64,000 bases of DNA from Nocardia altamirensis NBRC 108246 (GCF_001612685.1 NZ_BDAY01000021.1:1-64000), one strand, 5' to 3'. Positions 1 through 13,820 are shown, numbered from the stretch's first letter. Notes: a model not told the origin generated them from the letters alone. Program-made: numbers and translations.

Positions 1-1
1 G

Positions 2-3000
2 ATTCCGTCGGTGCTGATGGTGCTCACGGCATTGCCGCTCACGGTCAACGGCAAGCTGGATCGCAAGGCGCTGCCCGCGCCGGTGCTCGAGGCCGCGGCC
101 TTCCGCGCGCCGGTCACCGCTGCCGAGCAGATCGTGTCCGGTGTCTTCGCTGAGGTGCTCGGCGTCGACCGGGCCGGCCTGGACGACGACTTCTTCGCAC
201 TCGGCGGCAACTCGCTGATCGCCACCCAGGTGGCAGCCCGCTTGTCGGCGGCGCTGGACACCCATATCGGGGTGAGGGAGATTTTCGAGGCGTCCACCGT
301 GGTCGCGTTGGCCGCGCGGGCTGACGCCGGAACCGGTGCGGGCGCCGGGGCGGGTGTGCGTCCGCCGTTGGTGGCGCAGGAGCGTCCGGCGTTGGTGCCG
401 CTGTCGCTGGCGCAGCAGCGCATGTGGTTCCTGAACCGGTTCGATCCCGAGTCGTTCGTGGACAACATCCCGGTGGCGGTGCGGCTTTCGGGCCTGCTGG
501 ATCGGCAGGCGTTGCAGATCGCGGTGGCCGATGTCCTGGCCCGCCACGAGTCATTGCGTACCCGGTATCCCGAGGTGGATGGGACGGCGTATCAGGAGAT
601 CGTGGCGACCGGGAAGGTCATCCCCGATCTGTCCCCGGTCGAGGTGGCTGAGGCTGAATTGCCGCAGCGGCTTTCGGAGCTGGTGCTGCGTGGTTTCGAT
701 GTCACTGTCGAGGTGCCGTTGCGGGCCAAGCTGTTCGAGGTCAGCCCGACCGAGCATGTGCTTGCGCTGGTGGTGCACCACATTGGTGCGGATGGTTTCT
801 CGATGGGGCCGTTGACCCGGGATGTGATGATCGCTTATGCGGCACGCGTCGCGGGCGGTGAGCCTGCGTGGGTGCCGCTGGCGGTGCAGTACGCGGACTT
901 CGCGTTGTGGCAGCGTCGGGTGCTCGGTCGTGAGGATGATCCGGAATCGGTGATCGCGCAGCAGGTCTCGTTCTGGCGGCAGGCGCTGGCTGGGTTGCCT
1001 GAGCAGTTGGATCTGCCGTCGGATCGGCCGCGTCCGGCGGTCGCGTCCGGTCGTGGTGGACGGGTGCGTTTCGAGATCGACGCCGATGTGCATGCTGGTC
1101 TTGCCGGGCTGGGGCAGGCGCAGGGCGCGACGCTGTTCATGGTTGTGCACGCCGCGCTTGCGGTGTTGTTGGCGCGGTTGAGCGGTGAGTCCGACATTGC
1201 GATCGGTACCCCGGTGGCTGGTCGTGGTGAGCGGGCGCTCGATGATCTGGTCGGTATGTTCGTCAACACCTTGGTTTTGCGGACCGAGGTCGACGGCGGT
1301 GCCACGTTCAGTGAGTTGCTGCAGGCGGTGCGTGGCACTGACATTGCCGCGTTCGGGCACGCCGACCTGCCGTTCGAGCGGCTGGTGGAGATCATCAACC
1401 CGGCTCGCTCGCAGGCACGCAACCCACTGTTCCAGGTGATGCTCACACTGCAGAACCTCGGCCAGACCGCGCTCGAACTGTCCGAGCTCACCGTCAGTGC
1501 CGTCGATCTGCCGAGTGACACCGCGAAGTTCGATCTGCAACTGGTGCTCGCCGAAGAGCCCGGTGCGCAGGGCCGGATCGATGCCGAGTTCATCTACGCC
1601 ACTGATCTGTTCGATGCCGAGACCATCACGGAGGTCGTGCGGCGGTTCACTCGGGTGTTGAAGGCCATTGTCGCTACGCCGGATCGTCCGGTCGGCGACC
1701 TGCCGCTGCTCGATGTCACCGAAAACGCGGTGCTGCTGCGCGACTGGAACAACACCGCCGCCGCCATCGAGGTGCCGCCGGGTGATGCTGCGGGAACGTT
1801 GATTTCGCTGTTCGAGGCGCAGGTCGCCGCGACACCGGATGCCATCGCGGTCACCTTCGACGGGACAAGTCTGGTCCACCCGTCGCCTGGCCACCACCCC
1901 TCATCGAGTCACTACGAGACGCTGACATATGCCGAGCTGGCCGATCGCGTCCGGCCGCTGGCCAGGTGGTTGATCGAGCACGGTGTCGGGGCGGAATCGC
2001 TTGTGGCGCTAGGTATGCAGCGGTCGATCGATCTGGTGGTCGGCATGTACGCGGTGCTGACCGCAGGTGGCGGCTACCTGCCGCTGGACCCGGATCACCC
2101 GGCCGAACGCACCGCCTACGTGCTCGAGACAGCCGACCCGGTGTGTGTGCTGACCAGTGGCGCTGATCTGCCGATCGATACCGCGCAGGTGCGGATCGAT
2201 CTGCTCGAGCTGTCCACGTACACGACGACGCCGGTGACCGATGCGGATCGGCGTGTGCCGGTGCGGCCTTCGAACACCGCGTATGTGATCTTCACGTCGG
2301 GTTCGACGGGACGGCCGAAGGGTGTCGCGGTGTCGCACGCGGCGATCGTGAATCGCCTGGTCTGGATGCAGGCCGCCTACGGTCTCACCGTCGAGGATGT
2401 GGTGTTGCAGAAGACGCCTGCCACCTTCGATGTGTCGGTGTGGGAGTTCTTCTGGCCCTTGCAAGTTGGTGCGCGGCTCGTGGTCGCCAAGCCGGATGGG
2501 CATCGTGATCCGGCTTATCTGGCGCAGTTGATCATGGACGAGGGTGTTACGACGGCGCATTTCGTGCCGTCGATGCTCGCGGTGTTCGTTGCTGATCTGC
2601 GGGTCGGTGAATGTGGCAGTCTGCGTAACGTTTTCGCCTCTGGCGAGGCGTTGCCCGCGCCGACCGCGCAGCGACTGCGGGAGTTGACCGGGGCCAGGTT
2701 GCACAACCTGTACGGCCCGACCGAGGCCGCTGTCGATGTGACTTTCCACGAGGTCGTAGATGCCGACACGGTGTCGGTGCCGATCGGTCGGCCGGTGTTC
2801 AACACTCAGGTGTATGTACTGGATGCGCGGCTGCGGCCGGTCCCGGTCGGGGTGGCCGGTGAGCTTTACTTGGCCGGTGCGCAGCTGGCGCGCGGCTATG
2901 TGGAGCGACCCGACCTGAGTTCGGATCGGTTCGTGGCGAACCCCTTCACGCCGGGTGAGCGGATGTATCGCACCGGTGACCTGGTGCGCTGGGTGAACTC

Positions 3001-6000
3001 GACGGGTACCGGTGAGTTGGAGTACTTGGGCCGCACCGACTTCCAGGTGAAGCTGCGTGGTCTGCGGATCGAGCTCGGTGAGATCGAGGCTGCGCTCGTT
3101 GCGCTGGACTCGGTTGCGCAGTCGGTCGTGGTGGTGCGCTCCGACGAACGGTTGGGCGATCAGCTGGTCGGCTACCTCGTCGCGGCCGCCGAGCACGCCA
3201 TCGATACCGATGACGTGCGTGCGGAATTGGCGCTCGCACTGCCCGCCTACATGGTCCCCTCGGTCTATGTGATCCTGGATGCGTTCCCGCTCAACGCTTC
3301 CGGCAAGCTCGACCGCAAGGCGCTGCCGAACCCGGCGCCTACGGCACGGGTGTTCCGCAAACCGACCACGACGATCGAGGCGATCGTCGCCGCGACCTAC
3401 GCCGATGTACTCGGCATCCACGGCGACGGCGCCGAGGTCGGCCTCGACGACGACTTCTTCGCACTCGGTGGCAATTCGCTGATCGCGACCCAGGTGATCG
3501 CCAGGCTGGGTGCGGCGCTGGACACCACCATCCCGGTGCGCACGTTGTTCGAGGCACCGACGGTGGGCGCGCTGGCCGCACTGCTGTCGGGGCAGGTCGG
3601 CGCAGGTCGTCGCCGGGCCTTGGTGGCCGCGACGCGACCGGAGCAGATCCCGTTGTCGTTGGCGCAGCAGCGCATGTGGTTCCTCAACCGGTTCGACAAG
3701 GCAAGCGCGGTCAACAACATCCCGATGGCGATCCGGTTGACCGGCGACCTCGATGTCGCCGCGCTGCAGCAGGCCGTTGGCGACGTCGTCGACCGGCACG
3801 AGGTGCTGCGCACGTACTACCCGGAGACCGCCGACGGTCAAGGTGTGCAGGTGATCCTGCCGGTCGGCGCGGGAGCTCCGGCGCTGGCACCGATCGCGGT
3901 CGCCGCGGCGGATCTGCACGACCGCATTGCGGCGGTCGTGCTGGCTGGATTCGATGTCACCACCGACGTTCCGGTGCGCGCCGAGCTGTTGCGCATCGCT
4001 CCGGACAACCACGTGCTCGTGGTCGTGGTGCACCACATCAGCAGTGACGGTTGGTCCATGCGCCCACTGGCGCGGGATGTGGTGGCTGCCTACGTCGCCC
4101 GCTCGCGTGGCGAGGCGCCCAGCTGGGCGCCGCTGCCGGTGCAGTACGCCGATTACGCGCTGTGGCAGCGCGAAACCCTTGGCGCCGAGGACGATCCGGA
4201 GTCGCTGCTCGCCGAGCAGACCGCCTACTGGACGGCGACACTGGCCGGACTGCCGGGGCAGCTCGACCTGCCCACCGACCGGCCGCGTCCGGTCGTGGCG
4301 TCCAACCGGGGTGGCGTGTACCAATTCCCGATCGAGGCCGAGCTGCAACAGCAGCTGACGGACCTGGCCAGGGAACACGGCGCCAGCTCGTTCATGGTGC
4401 TGCACGCCGCGTTGGCGGTGCTGCTCGGCCGGATGTCCAACAGCGACGACATCGCGATCGGCACTCCGGTCGCCGGTCGCGGCGAGGCCGAGCTGGACGA
4501 TCTGATCGGCATGTTCGTCAACACCCTGGTGCTGCGGACGGCAGTGGATCCGAGCGCGCCGTTCACGGACCTGCTCGCGCAGGCCAAGGACACCGATCTC
4601 GCGGCGTTCGCCCATGCCGATGTCCCGTTCGAGCGGCTGGTCGAGGTGCTCAGCCCGGAACGCTCGCAGGCGCGGCACCCGCTGTTCCAGGTGGCGCTGA
4701 CCTTCGAGGCCACCGGTGCCGGTGAGACCGCACGGGTGGAGCTGCCCGGCCTGGAGCTCGCCGCGGTCGACTTCGATCCGGGGACAGCGAAGTTCGATCT
4801 CGCGTTGTCCGTCGCCGAATCCTTGGACGGTGGCCTCGAGCTGGCGTGGAACTACGCCACCGATCTGTTCGACGTGGCGACGGTGGCGGTGCTGGCCAAG
4901 CGCATCGTGCGGATCCTGCGGCGAGTAGTGGCCGATCCGGACGTCGTGGTCGGTGACATCGATCTGCTCGGCGAGGTCGAGCGCGCCAACGTCACGCGAC
5001 ACTGGGTGTCGGGCATCGACACCGCGGCACTGGAGCGGAGCGACGCGGGAATCGACAGTGGCACCGGGCTTTTCCCGGAGCAGGTGACGCTGTCGGAGCT
5101 GTTCGACGCCGCAGTCGCCACCAACGGCGACCGTGCCGCGGTGACCTTCGACGCCGACACAATCAGCTATGACGAGCTGAGTCGGCGGGTGAATCGAGTG
5201 GCGCGCGCCCTGATCGCCGCCGGTGCGGCGCCGGAGACGTTGGTCGCGGTAGTCATGCCGCGCTCACTGGATCTAGTGGTTGCGCTGCTCGCGGTGCTCC
5301 GGGCCGGTGCCGGATATGTTCCGATCGACCCGACGCATCCCCGCGAGCGCATCGCCAACGTGCTGGCGGACGCGCACCCGGCGGTCGTGTTGACCGGCGA
5401 GGGCGTCGAGGTGGAGATCCCGGCGGGCATACCGATCGTCGCGATGGACGAATTCCGGGTGGCCGCGTCGGATGCCGCGGTCGAGGCGCCGATCACCGAC
5501 GCTGATCGGCGGAGCCCGTTGCGGCCGCACAACGTCGCGTACGTCATTTTCACCTCGGGTTCGACCGGCCGCCCGAAGGGCGTTGCCGTGCCGCACGCCG
5601 CCGTGGTGAACCAAATCCGGTGGATTGCCGGCGAATACGGCATCGGCGTCGACGATGTGGTGCTGTTCAAGACCCCGGCCACGTTCGACGTGTCGGTGTG
5701 GGAACTGTTCGCCCCGTTGGTGAGCGGTGCTCGCCAAGTGGTCGCCGCGCCGGACGGACATCGCGATCCGCGGTATCTGGCCGACATCATCGCGGCCGAG
5801 CGCGTCACGATGACCTCGTTCGTGCCGTCCATGCTGTCGGTCTTCGCAGGCAGCGCCGCCGCGGACCGGCTGACCTCGCTGCGGCTGCTGCTGATGGCGG
5901 GTGAAGCATTGACGGCGACGACGGTCGCCGCGATCCGGCAGATCAGCGCGGCTGCGTTGCACAATCTGTACGGACCGACCGAAACAACGGTGCACGCCAC

Positions 6001-9000
6001 CCACGGCCCCGTCGGCGACGACGTGTCCGGCGTGCTTCCGATCGGCGCACCGGTGTGGAACACCCAGATGTACGTGCTGGATTCGCGACTACACCCGGTG
6101 CCGATCGGTGTCCCCGGCGAGCTGTACCTGGCGGGCACGCAGTTGGCGCGCGGCTATGTCGGGCGGCCCGACCTCACCGCGGATCGGTTCGTGGCCAACC
6201 CATTCGATGCCGATGGTGCGCGGATGTATCGGACCGGTGACCTGGTCGCCTGGACCGGTAGTGGTGAGGTTGCGTTCCTCGGCCGCACCGACTTCCAGGT
6301 GAAGCTGCGTGGTCTGCGGATCGAGCTCGGCGAAATCGAGTCGGCGCTGACCGCGGTGGACGAGGTGGCCCAGGCGGTCGTGACCGTGCACCGCGACCAG
6401 CGCACCGGCGAACAGCTGGTTGGCTATGTCGTGGCGGTGCCGGGATCGTCGATCGATGCCGAGCAGGTGCGCGCGGGGCTCGGCAAGCGGCTGCCGGGCT
6501 ACATGGTGCCCGCGCAGGTGCTGGTGCTCGACGCGTTCCCGCTCAATCCTTCGGGCAAGTTGGATCGGAAGGCGTTGCCCGCGCCGGTGTTCGAGGCGAA
6601 GGTCTTCCGGGCACCGTCCACGGCGATGGAAGAAATCGTCGCGGATGCGTTTGCCGAGGTGCTCGGTGTCGAGCGGGTCGGCTTGGACGACGACTTCTTC
6701 GCGCTCGGCGGCAACTCGTTGATCGCCACCCAGATGACCGCGCGACTCGGCACGGTGCTCGACCGGCAGTTGTCGGTGCGCGATCTGTTCGAGGCCTCCA
6801 GTGTGATCGCGCTGGCGGCCAGGCTGGAGCACAGTGCCGGAGCAGGCCGGGCCCGGCCTGCGTTGGTCGCGGGCGAACGGCCGGAACGGATTCCGCTGTC
6901 CTCGGCACAGCGGCGCTACTGGTTCCTCAACCAGTTCGACACGACCACGTCCGCGGTGGACAACATCCCGCTGGCCGTTCGCCTGTCCGGCGCCCTCGAT
7001 GTGGTCGCGCTGGAGCAGGCGATCGGCGATCTGGTGGTGCGGCACGAAGCGCTGCGGACGATCTACCCGCAGACGGCGGACGGCCCGCATCAGGTGATCC
7101 TGCCGGTCGCGGCGGCCAAGCCGCGGTTGGCGCCGGTCGAGGTCAGCGAGGCCGAACTGGTCGGCAAGATCATCGAATTCGCGGTGACCACCTTCGACGT
7201 GACCACCGAGGTGCCGCTGGCGGTGGCGTTGTTCAAGGTGGCGGGCACGGCCGATCATGTGCTCGCGTTGACCGTGCACCACGTTTCGGCGGATGGTTTC
7301 TCGCTCGGTCCGCTGGCGCGGGACGTGATGGCCGCCTATGTGGCGCGGATGCAGGGCGAGGCGCCGCAGTGGGCGCCGCTGCCGGTGCAGTACGCCGACT
7401 ACGCGGTGTGGCAACACGCGGTGCTCGGCTCCGAGGACGATCCGGAATCGCTTGCCGCCCAGCAGATCGCCTACTGGCAGCGGACCCTCGACGGTCTGCC
7501 CGACCAGTTGGAGCTGCCGACGGATCGGCCGCGTCCGCCTGCCCAGTCGTTCCAGGGCAAGGCGGTCCGTTTCGAGATCGACGCGCAGCGGCACGCTCGC
7601 TTGCACGAGTTGGCGCGGGCACACAACGCGTCGTTGTTCATGGTGGCGCATGCGGCGTTGGCGGTGCTGCTGGCGCGGACCTCGAACACCGACGACATCG
7701 CCGTCGGCACGCCGATCGCCGGTCGCGGCGAGCGCGCGCTCGACGACTTGATCGGCATGTTCGTCAACACGCTCGTGTTCCGCACCCGAGTCGACGGCGG
7801 CGTCTCGTTCGCCGACTTCCTGGCCGAGGTGCGGGAGCGGGACCTGGCGGCCTTCGGCAACGCCGACGTGCCGTTCGAGCGTCTGGTCGAAGTGCTCAAC
7901 CCGGAGCGCTCCACCGCGCGCAACCCGTTGTTCCAGGTGGGTCTGACCTTCCAGAATCTGGCCGACACCAGCTTCGAACTGCCTGGCATGTCGGCGCGAC
8001 CGGTCAGCTTCGACACCCAGCTGGCCAAGACCGATCTGCACGTCACCCTCAGCGATCATTACGCGGAGGACGGCACGACGGCTGAACTCCTCGTCGAATT
8101 CGGTTATGCCATCGACCTGTTCGACGAGTTCACGGTGCAGGGTTTCGCGGACCGCTTCGTTCGGGTGCTCGACGCGGTGCTGGCCGACGAGTCGGTGCGC
8201 ATCGGCGATATCGAGCTGCTCGACGCGGCCGAGAGCAAGCAGATCGTGTGCGGCTGGAACGACACCGAGCACGTGCTGCACGGTTCGGAGACGCTGGTCT
8301 CGCTGCTGGATGCGACCGTGGCCGCCCACCAGGACGCGGTCGCGATTGTGGCGGACGAGGTGAGCTTGTCTTATGCCGACCTCGATGCCAGAGTAAATCG
8401 GTTGTCGCGCTACCTGATCGCTCGCGGCATCGGCGCGGAGGATCGGGTGGCCATGGCCATCCACCGCTCGGTGGATCTGGTGGTCGCCATGTACGCCGTC
8501 GCGCGGACCGGCGCAACCTATGTGCCGCTCGACCCGTCGCAACCGGCCGACCGCTTGGACTACATCCTGGCGACCGCCGCGCCGTCGTGCGTGTTGACCA
8601 CGGCTGCGGTGCTCGCGGCCCGGCCCGCGGCGGACGAGCACTCGCAGAGTGTGGCGCCCGAGTGGGTGAACCTCGACGACCTTGACCTGTCCGGCCTGTC
8701 CGGCCACGCGCTAGCTCCGGCCGAGCTGGTCCGCGAGTTCGGTGCCGCCAACACGGCGTACGTGATCTTCACGTCCGGTTCGACGGGCCGTCCGAAGGGC
8801 GTCGCGGTGCCGCACGGCGCGGTGGTGAACCAGTTGCTGTGGAAGACAGCGGAATTCGACCTCGGACCCGAGGACGCGGTGCTGCTGAAGACGGCAGCCA
8901 CGTTCGACCTGTCGGTGTGGGAGTTCTGGACTGCCGCCGTCAGTGGCGGCCGCTTGGTGATCGCCGCGCCGGACGGGCATCGCGACCCGGCCTACCTGAA

Positions 9001-12000
9001 CGAGCTGATGCGCGCCACGGGAGTGACCACGCTGCATGTGGTCCCGTCCATGCTGGACGCGCTGCTCACGGAATCCGGTGGTGCACTGAGTCCTTCGCTG
9101 CGCCGAGTCCTCGCGATCGGTGAGGCGCTGCCCGCTGCGGTCGCGCAGCGGTTCCGTTCCGGTAATGCTGCGGCGCTAGCCCACTCCGCGTCGCTGTATA
9201 ACCTGTACGGCCCGACCGAAGCGGCCGTGTCGATCACCAGCCACCTGGTCACCGACGCCGACCGGACGTCGGTGCCCATCGGTGCGCCGGAATGGAATTC
9301 GCGGGTCTACGTCCTCGACGCCAGGCTGCGGCCGGTGCCGGTGGGTGTGTCGGGTGAGTTGTATCTGGCGGGTGCGCAGTTGGCGCGCGGCTATTTCGGT
9401 CGTGCGGATTTGACCGCGGACCGGTTCGTTGCCGATCCGTTCGATACGGGCGAGCGCATGTATCGCACCGGTGACCTGGTGGCGTGGAACGCTTCTGGTG
9501 AGCTGGACTACCGTGGTCGCACCGACTTCCAGGTGAAGATCCGTGGTTTCCGGATCGAGCTCGGCGAGATCGAAGCGGCATTGCTCGCACTTCCGCTGAT
9601 CGGGCAGGTCGCCGTGGTGGCCAAGCAGGACGAGCGCGCCGGTGATCGACTGGTGGCCTATCTGGTGCCCGCCGCTGCCGAACTCGATGTGGCGCAGGTG
9701 AAGTCGGCGCTGACCGAGGCGCTGCCGTCGTACATGATGCCGTCGGCGTTCGTGGTGCTGGAAGCGTTGCCGCTGAACGCGAACGGCAAGCTGGACCGCA
9801 GGGCGCTGCCCGAGCCGGAATTCGAGGTCGCCGTGTTCCGGGCGCCGTCGACGCCGGTGGAGGCGATCGTGGCGGCGGTGGTGGCGGACGTGCTCGGTAT
9901 CGAGCGAGTCGGTGCCGACGACGACTTCTTCGGCCTCGGCGGTGATTCGATCCGGACCATTCAGCTGGTTGCCCGGGCCAAGGAGCGCGGTGTGCGGTTC
10001 ACCCCGCGCGACGTGTTCGATCGGCGGAGTGTCGCCGCGCTGGCCGCGGTCGCCACCATGACTGAGAGCACCGCACAGCGGCTGCTTGCGGAGTTGCCCG
10101 GTGCCGGGATCGGCGAGATCCCGTTGTCGCCGCAGGTGTTGGCGGCGGTGGCCGCTGACGCGTCGCTGCGGCGATTCGCGAGGTCGATCGCGTTGCGGCT
10201 ACCCGACGACATCGACAGGACGACCTTGGTCGCGATGATCGGCGCCGTTGTCGATCACCACGATGCGCTGCGCGCCCGCCTGCGCCACGGCACGGATGCG
10301 GTGGTCTTCGAAACGCTGGAACGCGGCACGATCGACATCGACGCCCTTGTGCATCGGGTCGACGTGCCGGAGGGCATCGGCGCCGTCGGTTTGTCGCAGC
10401 TGGCACGGGCCGAATACGACGCTGCCCTCGATCGTCTCGATCCGGCGAATGCGGTGATGACCCAGTTCCTGTGGTTCGCGTTCGGCGATGCTCAGCCGGA
10501 TGCGCTGCTGCTGGTCGGACATCGCTGCGTCGGCGACGATGCGTCCTGGCGCATCGTGCTCGCCGACCTGGCGGTGGCGTGGTCGCAGTTGGCGGCAGGG
10601 CAGCCGGTTGCCTTGCCTGCCGTCGGCACCTCGATGCGCCGCTGGGCGCACGCGCTCACCGAGGCCGCACACGACCCGGCTCGCATTGCCGAACTGCCGT
10701 TCTGGCAAGAGGTTTCGGCTACACCCGATCCGCAGCTCGGCGCGCGCGCATTCGATCCGACGGTCGACACCATCGCCACGGTGGACCGGGTGGAGGTGAG
10801 CGTGTCCGCGGCCGTGACCGAGGCGGTGCTGACCGCGATTCCGGAGTTGTACCGGGGAGCCGAGACCGACGGCCTGCTTTCGGCGCTCGCACTGGCGGTG
10901 TCCCGCTGGCGCGGCGACGCGGCGGGCGGTGCGGCGCTGGTGCGGGTCGTGCACAACGGTCGAGCCGCGAACAGTGTTGCCGGTGCTGATCTTTCGCGCA
11001 CCGTCGGCTGGTTCGCCAGCGAATTCCCGGCGCGCTTGGATCTGGCGGGCGCCGACCTCACCGCGGCGTTCGCTGGCGAAACGGTCCTCGGCAGCATCGT
11101 GAAATCCGTGAAGGAGCAACTGCTCGCGGTGCCTGGCGCGGGTCTCGGCTATGGCGTGCTGCGATACCTGAACGGGGACACCGCAGTTGAGCTCGGGCAC
11201 GACGTCCCCGGTCAGATCAGGTTCTGCTACGCGGGTCACCTGCCCGCCGGCGCCGCGCTGACCGGTGACTTCGCCGATCAGTCCGCGCCGATGGACTGGG
11301 TGCCCGCGGCCGAACTCGGCCTGCCGGATACCGACCTCGATCCGAGCAGGTCGGCCAACGCGACGGTCGATATCACCGTGAGCGTCACCGACGGGGCGGA
11401 AGGGCCACGACTACGCACCTCATTCGCCTACCCGAGTGGTCTGCTGACCCACGCGCGGGTGCACGAACTCACCGAGCTGTGGGTTGCCGCGCTCACCGCG
11501 TTGGCCACCCACGCCGGGCAGCCGGACGCGGGCGGCCGCACGCCGTCGGATCTGCCGCTGGTGTCGGTCGGGCAGGCCGATATCGAAACCTGGGAACGCG
11601 AATACCCGGCGCTGACAGAGGTGTGGCCGCTGACGCCGCTGCAGTCCGGTCTGCTGGTCGAGGCGACGAGCAACCGCTCGTCGGTCGACGGCTACACCAT
11701 GCATGCGGGCATCGACCTCGAAGGCGCGCTTGATGTCGCACGGTTGCGGGCGGCGGCCCGCGGCATCCTCGACCGCTACCCGAACCTGCGGGCGGCCTTC
11801 GTCATCGATTCGATCGGCCAACCGGTCCAGGTGATCCAGGACCAGGTCGAGGTGGCCTGGTGCGAGGTCGACCTGACCGCGCTGCCGCATGACCAGCGGC
11901 GCGGGGAACTGCGGCGCCTGGTGACCGAGGAGCGCGCGACCAATTTCGACATGACGGCGGCACCGCTGATCCGCTTCACGCTGTATCGCACCGACCTGGT

Positions 12001-13819
12001 CGGCGCCGGTGCGGCCGTGGATCTGCCCGCGGCGGCCGCGGCCGCCGGAGCGGTCACCCCCGCAAGCGGGGCATGGCAGCTGGCGGTCACGACCCACCAC
12101 ATCCTGCTCGACGGCTGGTCGTTGCCGCTGTTGATGCGGGACCTGCTTGTGCTGTACGCCGTGCACGGTGACGCCGCCGCACTGCCTGCGGTGACGCCGT
12201 ACCGGGCCTTCCTGTCCTGGCTGGCCGAACGGAATCAGCAGGAGTCGGTGCAGGTCTGGCGGAACGCGCTCGCCGAGGCGACGGAGCCGACCCAGTTGGC
12301 GCCGCAGCTGCGCGGGGTCGACAGCGGCGAAGCGGGCACGCTGATCACCGCGTTCGACGCCGATGACACCAGCCGGATCGCCAAACAGGCTGCGGCACTC
12401 GGCGTTACGGTGAACACGCTGGTTCAGGCGGCGTGGGGCCTTGTACTCGGCCGGATGACCGGTCGCTCGGACGTGGTGTTCGGCGCCACCGTTTCCGGTC
12501 GCCCTGCCGATCTGCCCGGCGTGGAGTCGATGGTCGGTCTGTTCATCAACACGGTGCCGGTGCGGGTTCGGGTCGACGAACACCGCACGGTCGGTGAGTA
12601 CCTGCGCGGTCTGCAGGGCGAGCAGGCCGAGCTGCTGGAGCACCACTACGTCGGCTTGACCGATATTCAGCAGATCGCCGGTGCCGGAGCACAATTCGAC
12701 ACCCTGCTCGTGTTCGAGTCCTATCCGGTGGACAAGGATGCCATCGCCGCCGCCAAATCCGTCGACGGTATGTCGGTCACCGGCATCGGCATGACCGACG
12801 TCGCAACCAACTACCCGTTGACGCTGATGGTCACCGTCGAATCGACGATGGAATTGACCTGGACCTACCGGGATGGGTGGTTCACCGCCGACGAGATCCC
12901 GGTGCTAGCCGCGCGCATGCACCGCGTGCTGGAGGCACTGCTCGGCGACCCCGCAGACCCCGTCGTCGACATCGATATCTTCGATGCTGCCGAGCGGGCC
13001 GCGTTGCTCGATGAATCCGGCGCCGCGGTCTCCGGCGCCACCTCGGCTGGTCATGCCGAAGCCGCGCTCGGCGTCGGCCCGCGCACGGTGGCGGCGGCGC
13101 TCCGTGCCGCCGCCGGGGCGGACCCCCTCGCGGCGGCGCTGCTCATCGGTGACACCGAAGTCCTGTTCTCGGCGCTGGATTCCCAGTCATCGCAGCTGGC
13201 GCGGGTGTTGATCGGCCGTGACGTCGGCTCCGGCGACATCGTCGCCGTGGCGCTGCCGCATTCGGTCGAGCAGGTGGTCGCGCTGTGGGCGGTCCAGAAG
13301 ACCGGTGCAGCTGCCGTGTTCGCCGACGGGCTGTCCGCTGACGAAATGCACTCCGCCGGTGTCGATTTCACGATCGCGGCGGAGCGGGCGGACGGGTCGC
13401 CGAGGTGGCTTGCCCTGGCGGAACCTGCGGTGCGTGCGGAAGTGGCTGGCGCAGCGCCGCATCCGGTGTCCGACGCCGAGCGGATCCGGCCGCTGCAGGA
13501 GGACCAGCCTGCCTTCGTGCTTCCGGCAGGCGACTCGTCGCTGGTCCTCACGCAGACCCAGGCGCTGGCACGAGCACGGGCGCTGTGCGCGGAGCACGGG
13601 ATCGACTACGAGTCCGTGACATACACCACAGCGGCATCGGGCAGTGCGGCGCTCGCCGAATTCCTGGCTGCCGCCACCGTCGGCGCGCTGTCGGTGCTGC
13701 CCACCGGCGACCCGGTGTCCGATCGTGCCGATGGCGAGGTCAGTCACTGGTTTGTCGGCGCAGGAGACGGACATGAGGAGGAGGCCGTCGATGACGGGTT
13801 GCGCATCGTCGCCGAATAG
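2..13819 (+). CDS. Non-ribosomal peptide synthetase, 5'-truncated by window edge (NRPS1)
   Basis: Multimodular NRPS. The frame is open from base 2, so the true start lies upstream. Residues are counted from the Met codon at 11. Order: A-domain tail with an [11 protein letters not shown]10 motif (1-24); T1 (Ser68); C1 (HHIGADG, H256/H257); A1; T2 (Ser1156); C2 (HHISSDG, H1341); A2; T3 (Ser2236); C3 (HHVSADG, H2423); A3; T4 of the GGDS type (Ser3313); E domain; C4 (HHILLDG, H4029); and a truncated pseudo-A domain (about 4355-4602). Specificity codes aligned by eye to GrsA/EntF: A1 DVWHFSLVDK, the EntF serine code; A2 DVWSLALVHK and A3 DLWHLILVSK, which I cannot assign. The E motif HHxxxDG reads HRCVGDD, so epimerisation is probably lost. 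C4, next to E, has the PLTPLQ start of DCL-type domains, whereas C1-C3 begin PLS-AQ-R like LCL domains. The gene ends without a thioesterase and presumably hands on to NRPS2. Confidence 0.95.
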   Translation: MPSVLMVLTALPLTVNGKLDRKALPAPVLEAAAFRAPVTAAEQIVSGVFAEVLGVDRAGLDDDFFALGGNSLIATQVAARLSAALDTHIGVREIFEASTVVALAARADAGTGAGAGAGVRPPLVAQERPALVPLSLAQQRMWFLNRFDPESFVDNIPVAVRLSGLLDRQALQIAVADVLARHESLRTRYPEVDGTAYQEIVATGKVIPDLSPVEVAEAELPQRLSELVLRGFDVTVEVPLRAKLFEVSPTEHVLALVVHHIGADGFSMGPLTRDVMIAYAARVAGGEPAWVPLAVQYADFALWQRRVLGREDDPESVIAQQVSFWRQALAGLPEQLDLPSDRPRPAVASGRGGRVRFEIDADVHAGLAGLGQAQGATLFMVVHAALAVLLARLSGESDIAIGTPVAGRGERALDDLVGMFVNTLVLRTEVDGGATFSELLQAVRGTDIAAFGHADLPFERLVEIINPARSQARNPLFQVMLTLQNLGQTALELSELTVSAVDLPSDTAKFDLQLVLAEEPGAQGRIDAEFIYATDLFDAETITEVVRRFTRVLKAIVATPDRPVGDLPLLDVTENAVLLRDWNNTAAAIEVPPGDAAGTLISLFEAQVAATPDAIAVTFDGTSLVHPSPGHHPSSSHYETLTYAELADRVRPLARWLIEHGVGAESLVALGMQRSIDLVVGMYAVLTAGGGYLPLDPDHPAERTAYVLETADPVCVLTSGADLPIDTAQVRIDLLELSTYTTTPVTDADRRVPVRPSNTAYVIFTSGSTGRPKGVAVSHAAIVNRLVWMQAAYGLTVEDVVLQKTPATFDVSVWEFFWPLQVGARLVVAKPDGHRDPAYLAQLIMDEGVTTAHFVPSMLAVFVADLRVGECGSLRNVFASGEALPAPTAQRLRELTGARLHNLYGPTEAAVDVTFHEVVDADTVSVPIGRPVFNTQVYVLDARLRPVPVGVAGELYLAGAQLARGYVERPDLSSDRFVANPFTPGERMYRTGDLVRWVNSTGTGELEYLGRTDFQVKLRGLRIELGEIEAALVALDSVAQSVVVVRSDERLGDQLVGYLVAAAEHAIDTDDVRAELALALPAYMVPSVYVILDAFPLNASGKLDRKALPNPAPTARVFRKPTTTIEAIVAATYADVLGIHGDGAEVGLDDDFFALGGNSLIATQVIARLGAALDTTIPVRTLFEAPTVGALAALLSGQVGAGRRRALVAATRPEQIPLSLAQQRMWFLNRFDKASAVNNIPMAIRLTGDLDVAALQQAVGDVVDRHEVLRTYYPETADGQGVQVILPVGAGAPALAPIAVAAADLHDRIAAVVLAGFDVTTDVPVRAELLRIAPDNHVLVVVVHHISSDGWSMRPLARDVVAAYVARSRGEAPSWAPLPVQYADYALWQRETLGAEDDPESLLAEQTAYWTATLAGLPGQLDLPTDRPRPVVASNRGGVYQFPIEAELQQQLTDLAREHGASSFMVLHAALAVLLGRMSNSDDIAIGTPVAGRGEAELDDLIGMFVNTLVLRTAVDPSAPFTDLLAQAKDTDLAAFAHADVPFERLVEVLSPERSQARHPLFQVALTFEATGAGETARVELPGLELAAVDFDPGTAKFDLALSVAESLDGGLELAWNYATDLFDVATVAVLAKRIVRILRRVVADPDVVVGDIDLLGEVERANVTRHWVSGIDTAALERSDAGIDSGTGLFPEQVTLSELFDAAVATNGDRAAVTFDADTISYDELSRRVNRVARALIAAGAAPETLVAVVMPRSLDLVVALLAVLRAGAGYVPIDPTHPRERIANVLADAHPAVVLTGEGVEVEIPAGIPIVAMDEFRVAASDAAVEAPITDADRRSPLRPHNVAYVIFTSGSTGRPKGVAVPHAAVVNQIRWIAGEYGIGVDDVVLFKTPATFDVSVWELFAPLVSGARQVVAAPDGHRDPRYLADIIAAERVTMTSFVPSMLSVFAGSAAADRLTSLRLLLMAGEALTATTVAAIRQISAAALHNLYGPTETTVHATHGPVGDDVSGVLPIGAPVWNTQMYVLDSRLHPVPIGVPGELYLAGTQLARGYVGRPDLTADRFVANPFDADGARMYRTGDLVAWTGSGEVAFLGRTDFQVKLRGLRIELGEIESALTAVDEVAQAVVTVHRDQRTGEQLVGYVVAVPGSSIDAEQVRAGLGKRLPGYMVPAQVLVLDAFPLNPSGKLDRKALPAPVFEAKVFRAPSTAMEEIVADAFAEVLGVERVGLDDDFFALGGNSLIATQMTARLGTVLDRQLSVRDLFEASSVIALAARLEHSAGAGRARPALVAGERPERIPLSSAQRRYWFLNQFDTTTSAVDNIPLAVRLSGALDVVALEQAIGDLVVRHEALRTIYPQTADGPHQVILPVAAAKPRLAPVEVSEAELVGKIIEFAVTTFDVTTEVPLAVALFKVAGTADHVLALTVHHVSADGFSLGPLARDVMAAYVARMQGEAPQWAPLPVQYADYAVWQHAVLGSEDDPESLAAQQIAYWQRTLDGLPDQLELPTDRPRPPAQSFQGKAVRFEIDAQRHARLHELARAHNASLFMVAHAALAVLLARTSNTDDIAVGTPIAGRGERALDDLIGMFVNTLVFRTRVDGGVSFADFLAEVRERDLAAFGNADVPFERLVEVLNPERSTARNPLFQVGLTFQNLADTSFELPGMSARPVSFDTQLAKTDLHVTLSDHYAEDGTTAELLVEFGYAIDLFDEFTVQGFADRFVRVLDAVLADESVRIGDIELLDAAESKQIVCGWNDTEHVLHGSETLVSLLDATVAAHQDAVAIVADEVSLSYADLDARVNRLSRYLIARGIGAEDRVAMAIHRSVDLVVAMYAVARTGATYVPLDPSQPADRLDYILATAAPSCVLTTAAVLAARPAADEHSQSVAPEWVNLDDLDLSGLSGHALAPAELVREFGAANTAYVIFTSGSTGRPKGVAVPHGAVVNQLLWKTAEFDLGPEDAVLLKTAATFDLSVWEFWTAAVSGGRLVIAAPDGHRDPAYLNELMRATGVTTLHVVPSMLDALLTESGGALSPSLRRVLAIGEALPAAVAQRFRSGNAAALAHSASLYNLYGPTEAAVSITSHLVTDADRTSVPIGAPEWNSRVYVLDARLRPVPVGVSGELYLAGAQLARGYFGRADLTADRFVADPFDTGERMYRTGDLVAWNASGELDYRGRTDFQVKIRGFRIELGEIEAALLALPLIGQVAVVAKQDERAGDRLVAYLVPAAAELDVAQVKSALTEALPSYMMPSAFVVLEALPLNANGKLDRRALPEPEFEVAVFRAPSTPVEAIVAAVVADVLGIERVGADDDFFGLGGDSIRTIQLVARAKERGVRFTPRDVFDRRSVAALAAVATMTESTAQRLLAELPGAGIGEIPLSPQVLAAVAADASLRRFARSIALRLPDDIDRTTLVAMIGAVVDHHDALRARLRHGTDAVVFETLERGTIDIDALVHRVDVPEGIGAVGLSQLARAEYDAALDRLDPANAVMTQFLWFAFGDAQPDALLLVGHRCVGDDASWRIVLADLAVAWSQLAAGQPVALPAVGTSMRRWAHALTEAAHDPARIAELPFWQEVSATPDPQLGARAFDPTVDTIATVDRVEVSVSAAVTEAVLTAIPELYRGAETDGLLSALALAVSRWRGDAAGGAALVRVVHNGRAANSVAGADLSRTVGWFASEFPARLDLAGADLTAAFAGETVLGSIVKSVKEQLLAVPGAGLGYGVLRYLNGDTAVELGHDVPGQIRFCYAGHLPAGAALTGDFADQSAPMDWVPAAELGLPDTDLDPSRSANATVDITVSVTDGAEGPRLRTSFAYPSGLLTHARVHELTELWVAALTALATHAGQPDAGGRTPSDLPLVSVGQADIETWEREYPALTEVWPLTPLQSGLLVEATSNRSSVDGYTMHAGIDLEGALDVARLRAAARGILDRYPNLRAAFVIDSIGQPVQVIQDQVEVAWCEVDLTALPHDQRRGELRRLVTEERATNFDMTAAPLIRFTLYRTDLVGAGAAVDLPAAAAAAGAVTPASGAWQLAVTTHHILLDGWSLPLLMRDLLVLYAVHGDAAALPAVTPYRAFLSWLAERNQQESVQVWRNALAEATEPTQLAPQLRGVDSGEAGTLITAFDADDTSRIAKQAAALGVTVNTLVQAAWGLVLGRMTGRSDVVFGATVSGRPADLPGVESMVGLFINTVPVRVRVDEHRTVGEYLRGLQGEQAELLEHHYVGLTDIQQIAGAGAQFDTLLVFESYPVDKDAIAAAKSVDGMSVTGIGMTDVATNYPLTLMVTVESTMELTWTYRDGWFTADEIPVLAARMHRVLEALLGDPADPVVDIDIFDAAERAALLDESGAAVSGATSAGHAEAALGVGPRTVAAALRAAAGADPLAAALLIGDTEVLFSALDSQSSQLARVLIGRDVGSGDIVAVALPHSVEQVVALWAVQKTGAAAVFADGLSADEMHSAGVDFTIAAERADGSPRWLALAEPAVRAEVAGAAPHPVSDAERIRPLQEDQPAFVLPAGDSSLVLTQTQALARARALCAEHGIDYESVTYTTAASGSAALAEFLAAATVGALSVLPTGDPVSDRADGEVSHWFVGAGDGHEEEAVDDGLRIVAE
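10110..11580 (+). other. Degenerate epimerisation (E) domain within NRPS1
   Basis: The fold is recognisably an E domain: it follows a GGDSI carrier protein and contains RTVGWF and an [17 protein letters not shown] stretch. Several catalytic motifs are eroded. HHxxxDG is H3504-R-C-V-G-D-D3510, so the second His, the general base, is Arg (CGC at 10523-10525, one transition from CAC) and the Gly is Asp. EGHGRE is changed to HNGRAA, and FNYLG to FCYAG. The paralogous E domain in NRPS2 keeps [16 protein letters not shown] and FNYLG. I infer loss of activity from these substitutions. Confidence 0.85.
13070..13819 (+). other. Truncated pseudo-adenylation domain at the C-terminus of NRPS1
   Basis: The last ~250 residues align by eye with the N-terminal part of the first A domain of NRPS2. 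Shared elements include GDIVA followed by SxExV, then WAV and TGAA. The A3 loop [10 protein letters not shown] is absent ([11 protein letters not shown] occupies that place), and everything after about motif A3/A4 is missing. The segment therefore cannot adenylate. It follows a complete C domain, and the next gene begins with an intact A domain, so it may be a relic or a structural/docking piece of a split module. Confidence 0.8.
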
Positions 13820-13820
13820 A

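Noticed and set aside
2009..8707. Very long open frames on the minus strand opposite NRPS1
   Set aside because: They are artefacts of GC-rich third positions. Their translations are Arg/His/Gln-rich with no folds, while the plus strand has full NRPS motifs.
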